A stretch of 64,000 nucleotides of DNA from Bacteroidia bacterium (GTDB lineage Bacteria > Bacteroidota > Bacteroidia > UKL13-3). The stretch is from contig JALONP010000016.1 in NCBI GenBank assembly GCA_025454875.1, forward strand, positions 27,918 through 91,917, in the 5' to 3' direction. The notes beneath the pieces are model-generated. The model saw only the letters and a list, made by a program, of their open reading frames with translations, was not told the DNA's origin and searched no databases. The position numbers were made by a program, and so were the translations under genes. Positions within the stretch are counted from its first letter, which is position 1; each line of letters begins with the position of its first letter. Shown here in pieces: positions 28,285 through 36,518 of this stretch.

Positions 28285-28695
28285 CTATTTGGTTTCTGAT
28301 AAAGCCAAAATATAGTCGAACTCAACCTGTTTTACGGTTCCAACGCTTAACCGCCCCAGTCGAACCAAATCCATTTGTTGCAAATTTTTATCTGCTTTTA
28401 TTTGAGCAAGGCTGATTGGCTTTTTCAATTTTTTAAAAGGTTTGAGTTCAACAACACTCCAATCACCTTCGGTAGCGGTAGGGTCGGGGTAATGTTCTTT
28501 GCTTACCTTGGCAATACCCACAATTTCAAGTCCTTCGTTGCTATGGTACCACAGTACGAGGTCACCCTTTTTCATAGCGCGCAGGTTATTGCGTGCCATA
28601 TAGTTGCGCACACCATCCCACATGGTTTGTTTGTCTTTTTCAAACTGGTCCCAACTGTATTTATAAGGTTCTGATTTTACAAGCCAATAGTTCAT
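28285..28695 (-). CDS. EVE-domain protein
   Basis: 136 residues covering the whole EVE fold (PUA-like): MNYWLVKSEP, DGVRNYMARN, GDLVLWYHSN and a C-terminal FDYILALSE. EVE domains read modified bases in DNA or RNA; bacterial members of this length resemble thymocyte nuclear protein 1. Its stop abuts the ATG of the zeta-like gene, so EVE, ATPase and PyrR are arranged as a coupled run. Confidence 0.94.
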   Translation of the reverse strand: MNYWLVKSEPYKYSWDQFEKDKQTMWDGVRNYMARNNLRAMKKGDLVLWYHSNEGLEIVGIAKVSKEHYPDPTATEGDWSVVELKPFKKLKKPISLAQIKADKNLQQMDLVRLGRLSVGTVKQVEFDYILALSETK

Positions 28696-28720
28696 ACTAC
28701 AAGTATAGTTGTTTGGGCAT

Positions 28721-28752
28721 AAAAAATCCCGACCTCGTAAAAGGCCGGGATT
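28721..28752 (-). terminator. Terminator of rpsA
   Basis: On the minus strand, AATCCCGGCCT / AGGTCGGGATT (11 pairs, one G-U) with a 6-nt loop, followed by six Ts. It sits 27 nt after the S1 stop. Confidence 0.9.
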
Positions 28753-28779
28753 GATATGTTGGGATAAAGAACCGATTAA

Positions 28780-30585
28780 TTAGTTATCGTTTCCTTTTTC
28801 CAACTGTGCTTTTAAAGCTGCTAATCCTTCAACGTCAGCAAAAGTTGATTTCTCTTGTGATTCGTTTGATTTTTTAACTGCTTTGGCTGTTTTCTCTTTT
28901 TCGTCAGCTTTGGTTTTTTCGTCAGTTACTTTTTTTACTTCGTTATCCGCTTTCCAAACAGATGTATGTGACACCACAATACGTTTGTTCTCTTTGTTAA
29001 ACTCAGTTACTTTAAACTCAATTACTTCGTCTTCTTTAGCAGTTTTCTTGTCTTCTTTAGCTAACTGTTTAATTGGGGCATATCCTTCTACACCATAAGG
29101 CAATGCAATGGTTGCGCTCTTCTCATCTACCTTCATTACGGTACCTGAGTGAACTGAACCTACTGTAAAGATGGTTTCAAATGTATCCCAAGGATTTTCA
29201 TCTAACTGCTTATGGCCAAGGCTCAATCTGCGGTTTTCCAAATCCATTTCCAATACCACTACATCTAATTCTTGGTCTTTTTTCACAAACTCGTTTGGAT
29301 GCTTAATTTTCTTAGTCCAGCTTAAATCTGAAACGTGAACCAATCCATCAACACCTTCTTCAAGCTCTACAAATAAGCCATAGTTTGTCATGTTGCGAAC
29401 AATACCTTTATGCTTAGAACCTACTGGGTATTTAGTAGCGATATCAGCCCATGGATCAGCTTTTAATTGCTTAATACCAAGCGACATTTTGCGTTCTTCT
29501 TTATCTAAGGTTAATACCACAGCTTCCATTTCGTCTCCCAATTTCATGAAGTCAGATGGGTTGCGTAAATGTTGGCTCCAGCTCATTTCCGATACGTGTA
29601 TTAATCCTTCAACACCAGGAGCAATTTCTAAGAATGCACCGTAATCAGCTATGTTCACAATTTTACCAGTAACTTTAGCACCTACTTCAAGATTGGTGTT
29701 TAAGCTATCCCAAGGATGTGAGCTCAATTGTTTTAAGCCTAATGAAATACGTTTTTTCTCATCATCAAAATCAAGTACTACTACGTTGATTTTCTCATCC
29801 ATCTTCAATACTTCTTCTGGATGGTTGATACGACCCCAAGAAATATCAGTAATGTGAAGCAATCCGTCAACACCTCCTAAGTCGATGAACACACCAAACG
29901 AAGTCATGTTTTTAACAGTTCCTTCCAATACTTGTCCTTTTTCAAGACGTGAAAGGATATCAGATTTTTGAGCTTCAATATCCTCTTCAATTAATACTTT
30001 ATGAGATATAACTACATTTTTAAATTGGTGATTTACCTTAACCACTTTAAATGGCATGGTTTGTCCCACGTATACATCGTAGTCTTTAATTGGTTTGGTG
30101 TCAATTTGTGAACCTGGTAAGAATGTGTCAATACCAAATACATCTACTACCAAGCCTCCTTTAGTGCGGGTTTTAACATAACCGTTCACAATTTCATCAT
30201 TCTCTTGTGCTTTGATAATGTTTTCCCATGCACGCTCTCCAACAGCCTTTTTGCGCGAAAGCACAAGTTGGCCATTAGCATCTTCTTTGTTTTCAAGTAA
30301 CACTTCCACTACATCTCCTACCTTTAGGTCTGGAGTATCGCGGAACTCAGTACGTTGGATTAATCCATCTGATTTGAATCCGATGTTTAATACCACTTCT
30401 TTTTCGGTAAAACCTACTACGGTACCTCTTACGATTTCTTTTTCGGCAATGGTGCTCAGGGTTTGTTCGTACAATCCTTCAAGTTTAGCTTGCTCATCTT
30501 TTGAATAGCGGCTAAAGCCTTCCTTGTCCATGTTCCAGTCAAAGTCAGCTGCTGGTGCTGTTAAGTTGTTGTTTGTTTGTGTCAA
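28780..30585 (-). CDS. rpsA: 30S ribosomal protein S1
   Basis: About 601 residues with six S1 (OB-fold) repeats; repeats 3-5 are canonical RNA binders (GVFIDLGGVDGLLHITDISW and relatives). The N-terminus (APAADFDWNMDKEGF) is that of Bacteroidota S1. Start TTG 30585 is chosen because AGGAG lies about 11 nt upstream; a TTG at 30621 falls within the promoter. S1 helps load mRNAs with weak ribosome-binding sites. A Lys/Glu-rich tail follows repeat 6. Unusual start codon, otherwise normal. Confidence 0.95.
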   Translation of the reverse strand: MTQTNNNLTAPAADFDWNMDKEGFSRYSKDEQAKLEGLYEQTLSTIAEKEIVRGTVVGFTEKEVVLNIGFKSDGLIQRTEFRDTPDLKVGDVVEVLLENKEDANGQLVLSRKKAVGERAWENIIKAQENDEIVNGYVKTRTKGGLVVDVFGIDTFLPGSQIDTKPIKDYDVYVGQTMPFKVVKVNHQFKNVVISHKVLIEEDIEAQKSDILSRLEKGQVLEGTVKNMTSFGVFIDLGGVDGLLHITDISWGRINHPEEVLKMDEKINVVVLDFDDEKKRISLGLKQLSSHPWDSLNTNLEVGAKVTGKIVNIADYGAFLEIAPGVEGLIHVSEMSWSQHLRNPSDFMKLGDEMEAVVLTLDKEERKMSLGIKQLKADPWADIATKYPVGSKHKGIVRNMTNYGLFVELEEGVDGLVHVSDLSWTKKIKHPNEFVKKDQELDVVVLEMDLENRRLSLGHKQLDENPWDTFETIFTVGSVHSGTVMKVDEKSATIALPYGVEGYAPIKQLAKEDKKTAKEDEVIEFKVTEFNKENKRIVVSHTSVWKADNEVKKVTDEKTKADEKEKTAKAVKKSNESQEKSTFADVEGLAALKAQLEKGNDN

Positions 30586-30618
30586 AATATAAATTCTCCT
30601 TTCGCTTAAAAAAGCGGG

Positions 30619-30647
30619 CAAACATATGCAAAATATGTGAATTACAA
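30619..30647 (-). promoter_or_regulatory. rpsA promoter
   Basis: Minus strand TTG (30647-30645), 18-nt spacer, TATGTTTG (30626-30619). It gives a leader of about 30 nt containing the AGGAG. Confidence 0.65.
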
Positions 30648-30684
30648 GCGAATACTGAGGAGTTTTTTTTAAAAAAATCGGCCG

Positions 30685-32421
30685 TTAAAAGGGAGTGTAA
30701 ACAAACTGATCTTTTTCCCAACTGACAATGCCTGCCGTATCCCAAGGAATTTGCTCCATTTTTAAACCATATCCCTTAATATAAGCATCTGGATAGTCAT
30801 ACATGCGTTCGAGTATGGTAAATCGGAATTCATATGGCACTAATTTCTTTTTAAAAGCCCAAAACAAGATTACCCTTTTGAGTCCATCAGGCTGTATTTT
30901 GTTTTGATTGATGATGTAATAAAGCATGGGTTTTGTCCATTCGCCTTTATTGTTTAAATCACTTTGAACGTAACCATTTGGCTTAACCAAAGGAAGCCAG
31001 CCTTTTTGCCCTGTTGGTAAATGTGTATAGGTTATCGCAACGGTTTTCCGTTTAGCAACCAATGCTTTATCTAGGAAAACACCCCTGGAGTCGATACCTA
31101 ATAACCAACGTGCCAAGCTTGATGGGCTTACTATTTTTGATGATTGACGGGGTTCCTCATTGCCGTAAGCAGTAGGATTTTGGATACCCTTAATATGACT
31201 GTAAAAATGATTGGCATTTACGATTAACTGGGTTGCAGTAAAAAATAACAATACACCAATCCCTAATTGGGTTCGGTAGTTCGATTGATGTTGTTCAGTG
31301 TTTTGCTGAAATAAAGGTCTTGTCCAGCCTAACCATTTTAACAAGTCCAGTATACCTTCCGCTGCACCTGATTGTAAAAATAAGGCTATAGGATACCCAA
31401 CCATATACTGTTTAAGCAGCATAATTGCACTTTCAGGTCTTTCCAGCAATATTTGCGCGTCTTCTTGTTGTGTTGTAAGCAACCATTTGTTCCGAATGTC
31501 AATGGCTTTTAAAAAGTGCCAACACCTTTTTGCTAGAGGCTTTTCAGGCACCCATATTTGGTATTGTTGTTTTGCAGCAAGCAGTTGTTTAACCTTTATC
31601 CAAAATGAGTCAGGAATGAAAAAAACATAAAAAACCAGTGTTCCAATTGCCGTTTTAGGTAAAAAAAAGAATAATCCTATAGAAATGTGAAAAACAATTC
31701 CCAATATGATGGTAACTGTGCGTGTTGGTTTAAAATAAATGAGTGGTAAAAACAAAATCTCCCACCCAATTACCAAATAATTTAAGGGCTTTAACAACCA
31801 AAATGCATCTGCAAATGCATTTGGAATCATGTTCCATTTAAGGTACGGCATATTTAACGGCAACCACAATCCAAGTCCATTTTGCCATAAGGGTGCGTAA
31901 CTTTTTGTTAAACCCGATCCGAGGTACATTAACCCAATTGTACTAATAATGCTAAAGGTATATGCAAATTGTGAAGTATGGCGAGGGGGTAAGCAACCGT
32001 TGCGAATTACATTGATTCGAGCATCAATAGACAAGGTTCTAGAAACTGGCAAAAAAATGCTTAGCAAACTACCCATTCGCAATAAATCATCGAAGTATGA
32101 ACTCACACCACTTCTAAAATAAAGTTGAGCAGCCATTACCACGCAAAAGTAGTTAACAATCGAAGCAATTTTGGTCTTAAATCCTATCAAGCAATGGCTT
32201 GCACTTATAAACCAAATCACTAAAAAGCTATTAAATGGGAATGGATTTTTACTGAAACCTGGAATAGAATCAAATAACAACGCCTTGTACACATGCGTGT
32301 AGTAAATCATTAACAGAACATGCGAAAAAAACAAAACCCTAAAAAGGGCAAAGTTCACGGAGCTTCTTGGCCGTTCATGTAGCATTATTGTTTTGTTAAG
32401 CCAACTTAAAAAGGTATTCAT
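30685..32421 (-). CDS. HTTM-domain membrane protein (gamma-carboxylase-like)
   Basis: 578 residues. The first ~290 hold membrane helices of the HTTM domain (FALFRVLFFSH start, LYLGSGLTKSYAPLWQNG, FHISIGLFFFLP), related to vitamin K-dependent gamma-carboxylase. The C-terminal half has further helices and a soluble part ending in YLPY-like aromatic segments. Function is unknown in bacteria. Its start overlaps the exosortase-associated gene by 4 nt, so it belongs to the exosortase operon; whether it modifies the sorted protein is speculation. Confidence 0.8.
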   Translation of the reverse strand: MNTFLSWLNKTIMLHERPRSSVNFALFRVLFFSHVLLMIYYTHVYKALLFDSIPGFSKNPFPFNSFLVIWFISASHCLIGFKTKIASIVNYFCVVMAAQLYFRSGVSSYFDDLLRMGSLLSIFLPVSRTLSIDARINVIRNGCLPPRHTSQFAYTFSIISTIGLMYLGSGLTKSYAPLWQNGLGLWLPLNMPYLKWNMIPNAFADAFWLLKPLNYLVIGWEILFLPLIYFKPTRTVTIILGIVFHISIGLFFFLPKTAIGTLVFYVFFIPDSFWIKVKQLLAAKQQYQIWVPEKPLAKRCWHFLKAIDIRNKWLLTTQQEDAQILLERPESAIMLLKQYMVGYPIALFLQSGAAEGILDLLKWLGWTRPLFQQNTEQHQSNYRTQLGIGVLLFFTATQLIVNANHFYSHIKGIQNPTAYGNEEPRQSSKIVSPSSLARWLLGIDSRGVFLDKALVAKRKTVAITYTHLPTGQKGWLPLVKPNGYVQSDLNNKGEWTKPMLYYIINQNKIQPDGLKRVILFWAFKKKLVPYEFRFTILERMYDYPDAYIKGYGLKMEQIPWDTAGIVSWEKDQFVYTPF

Positions 32422-32852
32422 TCTTTTTGCGGTAGTAAGGTAAATGCGGCAAACAAAAACAGGAAAACAAATGGTGAATGAAAATAACGATTCACCTTAG
32501 GTAAGATATGCACATTTAGCATGGGATGTTGAGCCCATACAATTGCATATTCGATTACATAAATAACAGCCAATAAATACAATGTAAACATTGCCAATTG
32601 TTTGTTATACCAAATATAAATTAGTGAAGCAGGGATAACGATAAACAAAAGACTAAACAAATGGGCTTTCACCCAAAAGAGTGTATGTGTCTGATATAAT
32701 TCAAAGATGGTTCGATAATCGGGATTTGCTGGATTAAGCATAAAAGCAGGAGGAGTATTCAAGTAATCAGGCGTGATAGCGTCTTTGAACAGACTGCAAG
32801 CCAGTAAAACCAGAAACAATATGATTCCAAGAGTTTTAGTTTTTAGATTCAT
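32418..32852 (-). CDS. Exosortase-F-associated-type membrane protein
   Basis: 144 residues, four hydrophobic helices with a loop NRYFHSPFVFLFLFAAF near the end. This size, position and the basic-NR-SP motif before the last helix resemble the small protein always found beside XrtF in Bacteroidota. Overlaps xrtF and the HTTM gene by 4 nt each. Function unknown; probably helps the exosortase or its substrate. Confidence 0.6.
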   Translation of the reverse strand: MNLKTKTLGIILFLVLLACSLFKDAITPDYLNTPPAFMLNPANPDYRTIFELYQTHTLFWVKAHLFSLLFIVIPASLIYIWYNKQLAMFTLYLLAVIYVIEYAIVWAQHPMLNVHILPKVNRYFHSPFVFLFLFAAFTLLPQKE

Positions 32853-33370
32853 ACTTTACTCAGTTTGTTGGCCCATAACATCCACAAGTAAAACACAAAT
32901 CCGTAAATTAAAAAGAGCAATATATACCTGTGGAACAAATCATAATATGGATAACGGTAATATGCCATTAAAGTAAGTATGTATGATCTGATTACATTTA
33001 GTATAAAAATAGCAAGTGTGCCTCCAATTAAAAATGGAATTTTATATTTCCACTTGCCAGGATAGGCAATCGTAAAAAATAAAAACAAGGCAAATAGTTC
33101 AGTCCCATTACATGATGCACCTACTCTTACAACTTGTCTTTTGAACGGTTCGATAAAAACATAAGCATCACCATCAAATGCTGCCGAAGTGTAATATGAA
33201 ATATAGCCCGTGTGATTTAAAAAGAAGCAAATCCCTTCGCTTACCCATGCTGTTAAATATTTATCTGGTACAGCAACGGGTTTTAAATAAAATTCATAAG
33301 TTCCAAACCAAATTCCTCCTAGTAATCCAAGGATAGCTAAAAAACGTATAAGTTGATTGGTCGGTCTCAT
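32849..33370 (-). CDS. xrtF: Exosortase family protein, XrtF-like
   Basis: 173 residues with about five membrane helices and the exosortase catalytic set: Cys87 in GASCNG, Arg128 in NVIRS, His147 in FHRY. Exosortases are thought to cleave C-terminal sorting tails and pass the protein on to a surface anchor. The short size and substrate next door fit the Bacteroidota XrtF group. The start codon directly follows the T-run of a terminator-like hairpin. Confidence 0.85.
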   Translation of the reverse strand: MRPTNQLIRFLAILGLLGGIWFGTYEFYLKPVAVPDKYLTAWVSEGICFFLNHTGYISYYTSAAFDGDAYVFIEPFKRQVVRVGASCNGTELFALFLFFTIAYPGKWKYKIPFLIGGTLAIFILNVIRSYILTLMAYYRYPYYDLFHRYILLFLIYGFVFYLWMLWANKLSKV

Positions 33371-33402
33371 AAAAAAAGGAAGCAGTTGCCACCACTTCCT
33401 TT
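33371..33402 (-). terminator. Terminator/attenuator between PID-CTERM gene and xrtF
   Basis: Minus strand AAAGGAAG / CTTCCTTT (8 bp, 12-nt loop) followed by a T-run that runs straight into the xrtF ATG. It would end most transcripts from the small gene and let a minority continue into the exosortase operon. Confidence 0.7.
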
Positions 33403-33432
33403 CAAATATAGGATATGCCTAAAAGGAATAAT

Positions 33433-33612
33433 TTATTTTTTTTTGTACAATTTTTTAATGCCGTAACCCACACCAGCTGCTAAAAGTAAGCCAATGCCAC
33501 TATCAACAGGTAGTTCGGGGTCAGAGTCAATAAAGTCACCTGGAGGGTCTTGTGCAAAGACACCAACAGTCATGAACAAGGAAAGTAAGGCAAAAAGTAT
33601 AAGCTTTCTCAT
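33433..33612 (-). CDS. PID-CTERM exosortase substrate (59 residues)
   Basis: A complete tiny gene. Signal peptide (MRKLILFALLSLFMTVGVFAQ), a short acidic linker with Asp and Pro, then a tripartite tail: PVDSG motif, a helix GLLLAAGVGYGI and a basic KKLYKKK end. This is the PID-CTERM sorting layout, expected to be cut by an exosortase. After removal of both ends, only about 15 residues would remain. It lies 62 nt upstream of the xrtF-like gene on the same strand and has its own promoter. Confidence 0.88.
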   Translation of the reverse strand: MRKLILFALLSLFMTVGVFAQDPPGDFIDSDPELPVDSGIGLLLAAGVGYGIKKLYKKK

Positions 33613-33633
33613 TGCAAACAGTTAATGATAGTA

Positions 33634-33664
33634 CGAAAGTAAGATTTTTATATACATTAACAAA
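33634..33664 (-). promoter_or_regulatory. Promoter of the PID-CTERM gene
   Basis: Minus strand TTTG (33664-33661), exactly 19 nt, then TACTTTCG (33641-33634), one base off TAnnTTTG. The ATG is 21 nt downstream. Confidence 0.7.
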
Positions 33665-33718
33665 TGGGCATTTCACAAAGAGGGGTTTTTGAGCTATGAA
33701 TCATCGAAAATGTGGATA

Positions 33719-34645
33719 TTAAATTGGTCTATATCCCTTTAAAAAATCGCTTACGAACATACGCTTTTTACCTTCTAATTGAATTTCCTTGAGGTAAACA
33801 ACGCCATCGGAACAGTAATAACCAAGCTGGTTTTTATAATCAGTAGTTATATCACCTGCCTTATTTTCGTGATGTTTGGGAGAAAATGAGCAATCAAATA
33901 TTTTGATTATTTTATTGTTAAGTTTTGAAATTGCTCCAGGGTATGGTGACAATCCAAGAATTTGTTGTCTGATAACTGTACCTGATTTTTCCCAATCAAT
34001 TTGGCAGGTGCTTGTGGAAATCTTTGGGGCAATTTTTGTTGAAAAAGAAGCTTGAGGAGTAGGAGAGATAGAAGTTTCAATTACTCCTGATACGGTTTGA
34101 ACAACAATACGAGCTCCCAAATCCATCAAAACATCATGTAATTCTCCTGCGGTCATTCCATCCTTAATTGCTACCCTTTCTTGCAACAATAAATCGCCTC
34201 TATCAATTTCATGCTTTAATTTAAACGTGCTTACCCCAGACTCTTTTTCTCCATTCATTATAACCCAATTAATTGGGGCAGCACCTCTATAATCAGGCAA
34301 TAATGATGCATGCAAATTAATGGTACCAAGAGTTGGCATATTCCAAACAACTTCAGGTAACATTCGAAAAGCGATAACTACTTGCAAGTCTGCTTCAAAG
34401 GATTTTAGCTCATGCAGAAATGATTCATTTTTTAAATTAGTTGGTTGCAATACTGGTATATTGTTAGCGACTGCATATTGTTTTACAGCAGAAGCTTGTA
34501 ATTGCAATCCTCTCCCTGCAGGCTTATCTGGCGCTGTAACAACAGCAACAATATGGTACCCTGCTTTTAACAATGCATCTAGCGAGGCTACTGCAAAAGT
34601 AGGTGTTCCTAAAAAAACGATTCTTGGTTTATTCAATCTTTCCAT
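33719..34645 (-). CDS. fmt: Methionyl-tRNA formyltransferase
   Basis: 308 residues from ATG 34645; this start matches the family N-terminus (RIVFLGTPTFA). Formyl-THF domain has LHASLLPDYRGAAPINW and the catalytic Asn-His-Asp set (NLHASL, DRGD); C-terminal OB-like domain with GLSPYPGA. It formylates initiator Met-tRNA. It overlaps ccmB by 13 nt. Confidence 0.96.
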   Translation of the reverse strand: MERLNKPRIVFLGTPTFAVASLDALLKAGYHIVAVVTAPDKPAGRGLQLQASAVKQYAVANNIPVLQPTNLKNESFLHELKSFEADLQVVIAFRMLPEVVWNMPTLGTINLHASLLPDYRGAAPINWVIMNGEKESGVSTFKLKHEIDRGDLLLQERVAIKDGMTAGELHDVLMDLGARIVVQTVSGVIETSISPTPQASFSTKIAPKISTSTCQIDWEKSGTVIRQQILGLSPYPGAISKLNNKIIKIFDCSFSPKHHENKAGDITTDYKNQLGYYCSDGVVYLKEIQLEGKKRMFVSDFLKGYRPI

Positions 34646-35289
34646 AAATAGGGAAACAGCACATAACTTAAACAAATCACAATGAACCCAAATGCAAAAA
34701 TTGCCAATGCATCGGGCAGTATGAGTGATGGATCTAAGCCATCCACAGCTTTTTTAGAGGCTTTTACAATCATCAACAATAAGGGAATAACTACAGGAAA
34801 CCCTAATACTGGCATTAACAGTGAGCCATTTCCACTTTTAGAAGCAATTGACGAGATAAAGGTAAAACACCCTGAAATACCTATTCCTGCAAGCGCAATG
34901 ATACTTGCAAAATAACTGAAACTAGATGCCATATTGCCTAAAAGCATTGCATACACTACGGTTGTAATTGCAGAAATAATCCATATAAACAAGGTATTAA
35001 ATGCTACTTTTGAAAGAATAATCCATTCTGGTGGGCTTATTGAATAATAGTACAATTGTCTTCCTTTTGTATCTCCAATAAATCCTTTAGCTGCTGCTGT
35101 GCTTCCAGAGAACAGCAGAATAATCCAAAATAATGCATTCCAAGCTGCGGGATTAAGCATCTTTGCGGCTGCATATGCAATGAATACAGAAGAAATGGAT
35201 TGCAATACAATTCCATTAAAAGCATAGCGCGTTCTCCATTCTATTTGTATATCTTTTTTAAGCAGTATCCAAAAGGGATGAGCTTTCAT
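34633..35289 (-). CDS. ccmB: Haem exporter permease CcmB
   Basis: 218 residues, six membrane helices, with LLKKDIQIEWRTRYAFN and PVLGFPVVIPLLL typical of CcmB. Part of the CcmABC haem-release complex for cytochrome c maturation. ccmA and ccmC are not in this window. It agrees with the c-type cytochromes seen elsewhere. It overlaps the namZ start region by 4 nt. Confidence 0.9.
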   Translation of the reverse strand: MKAHPFWILLKKDIQIEWRTRYAFNGIVLQSISSVFIAYAAAKMLNPAAWNALFWIILLFSGSTAAAKGFIGDTKGRQLYYYSISPPEWIILSKVAFNTLFIWIISAITTVVYAMLLGNMASSFSYFASIIALAGIGISGCFTFISSIASKSGNGSLLMPVLGFPVVIPLLLMIVKASKKAVDGLDPSLILPDALAIFAFGFIVICLSYVLFPYLWKD

Positions 35290-36518
35290 TTTTCGCGTGC
35301 TTTATAAATGTATCTAAAATCAGGGTAGAGCAAATATTTCATTCTTATTGTTCTGTATTTTTGTAAGTTCTTTTCCCAACTTTTCCTAATTTCTTGCTCC
35401 GATGTTCCCGTAATAATTTGCAACCTTAAAGAGTCGGTCCCGGCAAGTTTATCAAAGAAGGGGTTGAAAAATGAGCCCTTACTCGAATCTATTGCGTACA
35501 AATCTATAAGCCACTGGATATAGAGTTGAGGTTGTTTTAACAATACATTTTCTGCAAATGAAGATAAGTCGTATCCTCTACACACTTGGTTCATATGCGG
35601 TGGATTATCGGCTACACCTTGAATTGACTTTGGAGTGAATACATAATCTCCTTCTTTGTTTGTTGGTTTGCCTAAACATTCAAACGGTTTAGTAGTTCCT
35701 CGGCCTAAGCTGTAGTTTGTACCTTCAAACAAACATAAACTTGGGTATAAGTATACGCTCGACATGGTTGGTAAATTGGGAGAGGGTTTTATAGGGAGAG
35801 CATATCTGTAGTTGTGGTCATACCCTTGCATTTTTACAATATGCAGTTGGCATTTAATCCTGTTTTGAAGCCAGCCTTCACCATTAATCATTTGAGCATA
35901 CTCTGCCACGGTAAGTCCGTGAACAATAGGTACTGGATGCATACCTACGAAAGATTTGAAATTGGTGTCAAGAACGGGACCATCTACGTAAAATCCATTT
36001 GGATTTGGGCGGTCCAAAATCATGAGTTTAATTCCAGATTCTGCGCAAGCTTCCATTACGTAATGCAAAGTTGATATGTAAGTATAAAAGCGCGCTCCAA
36101 CATCTTGAATGTCAAATACCACATAATCGAGCCCTTTAAGTTGCTGTGGCGTTGGCTTTTTGTTAGTGCCATAAAGTGATACTACTTTCATTCCTGATTG
36201 TTTGTCGATACCACTTTTTACCTTCTCACCCGCGCTATAATTACCCCTAAAACCATGTTCGGGGGCAAAAATGACGTTTATTTTAATATTCAACTTTTGA
36301 AAAGTATCAACCAGATGCGTGTTTCCGACAGTTGATGTTTGGTTTACGACCAAGCCAATTTTTTTGCCCTTTAAACTGGAGAGATACACTGGAAACTGCT
36401 GTGCACCCGTTACAACTTGTTGTGCTCGGCAAATGTTAAAAAAGCAAAGAAGAAGGCTAAAAAAGACAATCACCTTCTTATATTCGAATGCATTTATAAA
36501 TGAAATTTTCTTTACCAT
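35286..36518 (-). CDS. namZ: DUF1343 / NamZ exo-beta-N-acetylmuramidase
   Basis: 410 residues. Sec signal peptide (ends CRAQ), then the DUF1343 domain: GLVVNQTS, FAPEHGFRG, YGTNKKPTP, DIQDVGARFYTYISTL, LDRPNPNG and EGTNYSLGRGTTKPFE. NamZ (B. subtilis, Tannerella) removes terminal MurNAc from peptidoglycan fragments during recycling. Its ATG overlaps by 19 nt the divergent permease start at 36500; a GTG at codon 16 is an alternative that avoids this. Confidence 0.9.
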   Translation of the reverse strand: MVKKISFINAFEYKKVIVFFSLLLCFFNICRAQQVVTGAQQFPVYLSSLKGKKIGLVVNQTSTVGNTHLVDTFQKLNIKINVIFAPEHGFRGNYSAGEKVKSGIDKQSGMKVVSLYGTNKKPTPQQLKGLDYVVFDIQDVGARFYTYISTLHYVMEACAESGIKLMILDRPNPNGFYVDGPVLDTNFKSFVGMHPVPIVHGLTVAEYAQMINGEGWLQNRIKCQLHIVKMQGYDHNYRYALPIKPSPNLPTMSSVYLYPSLCLFEGTNYSLGRGTTKPFECLGKPTNKEGDYVFTPKSIQGVADNPPHMNQVCRGYDLSSFAENVLLKQPQLYIQWLIDLYAIDSSKGSFFNPFFDKLAGTDSLRLQIITGTSEQEIRKSWEKNLQKYRTIRMKYLLYPDFRYIYKAREK

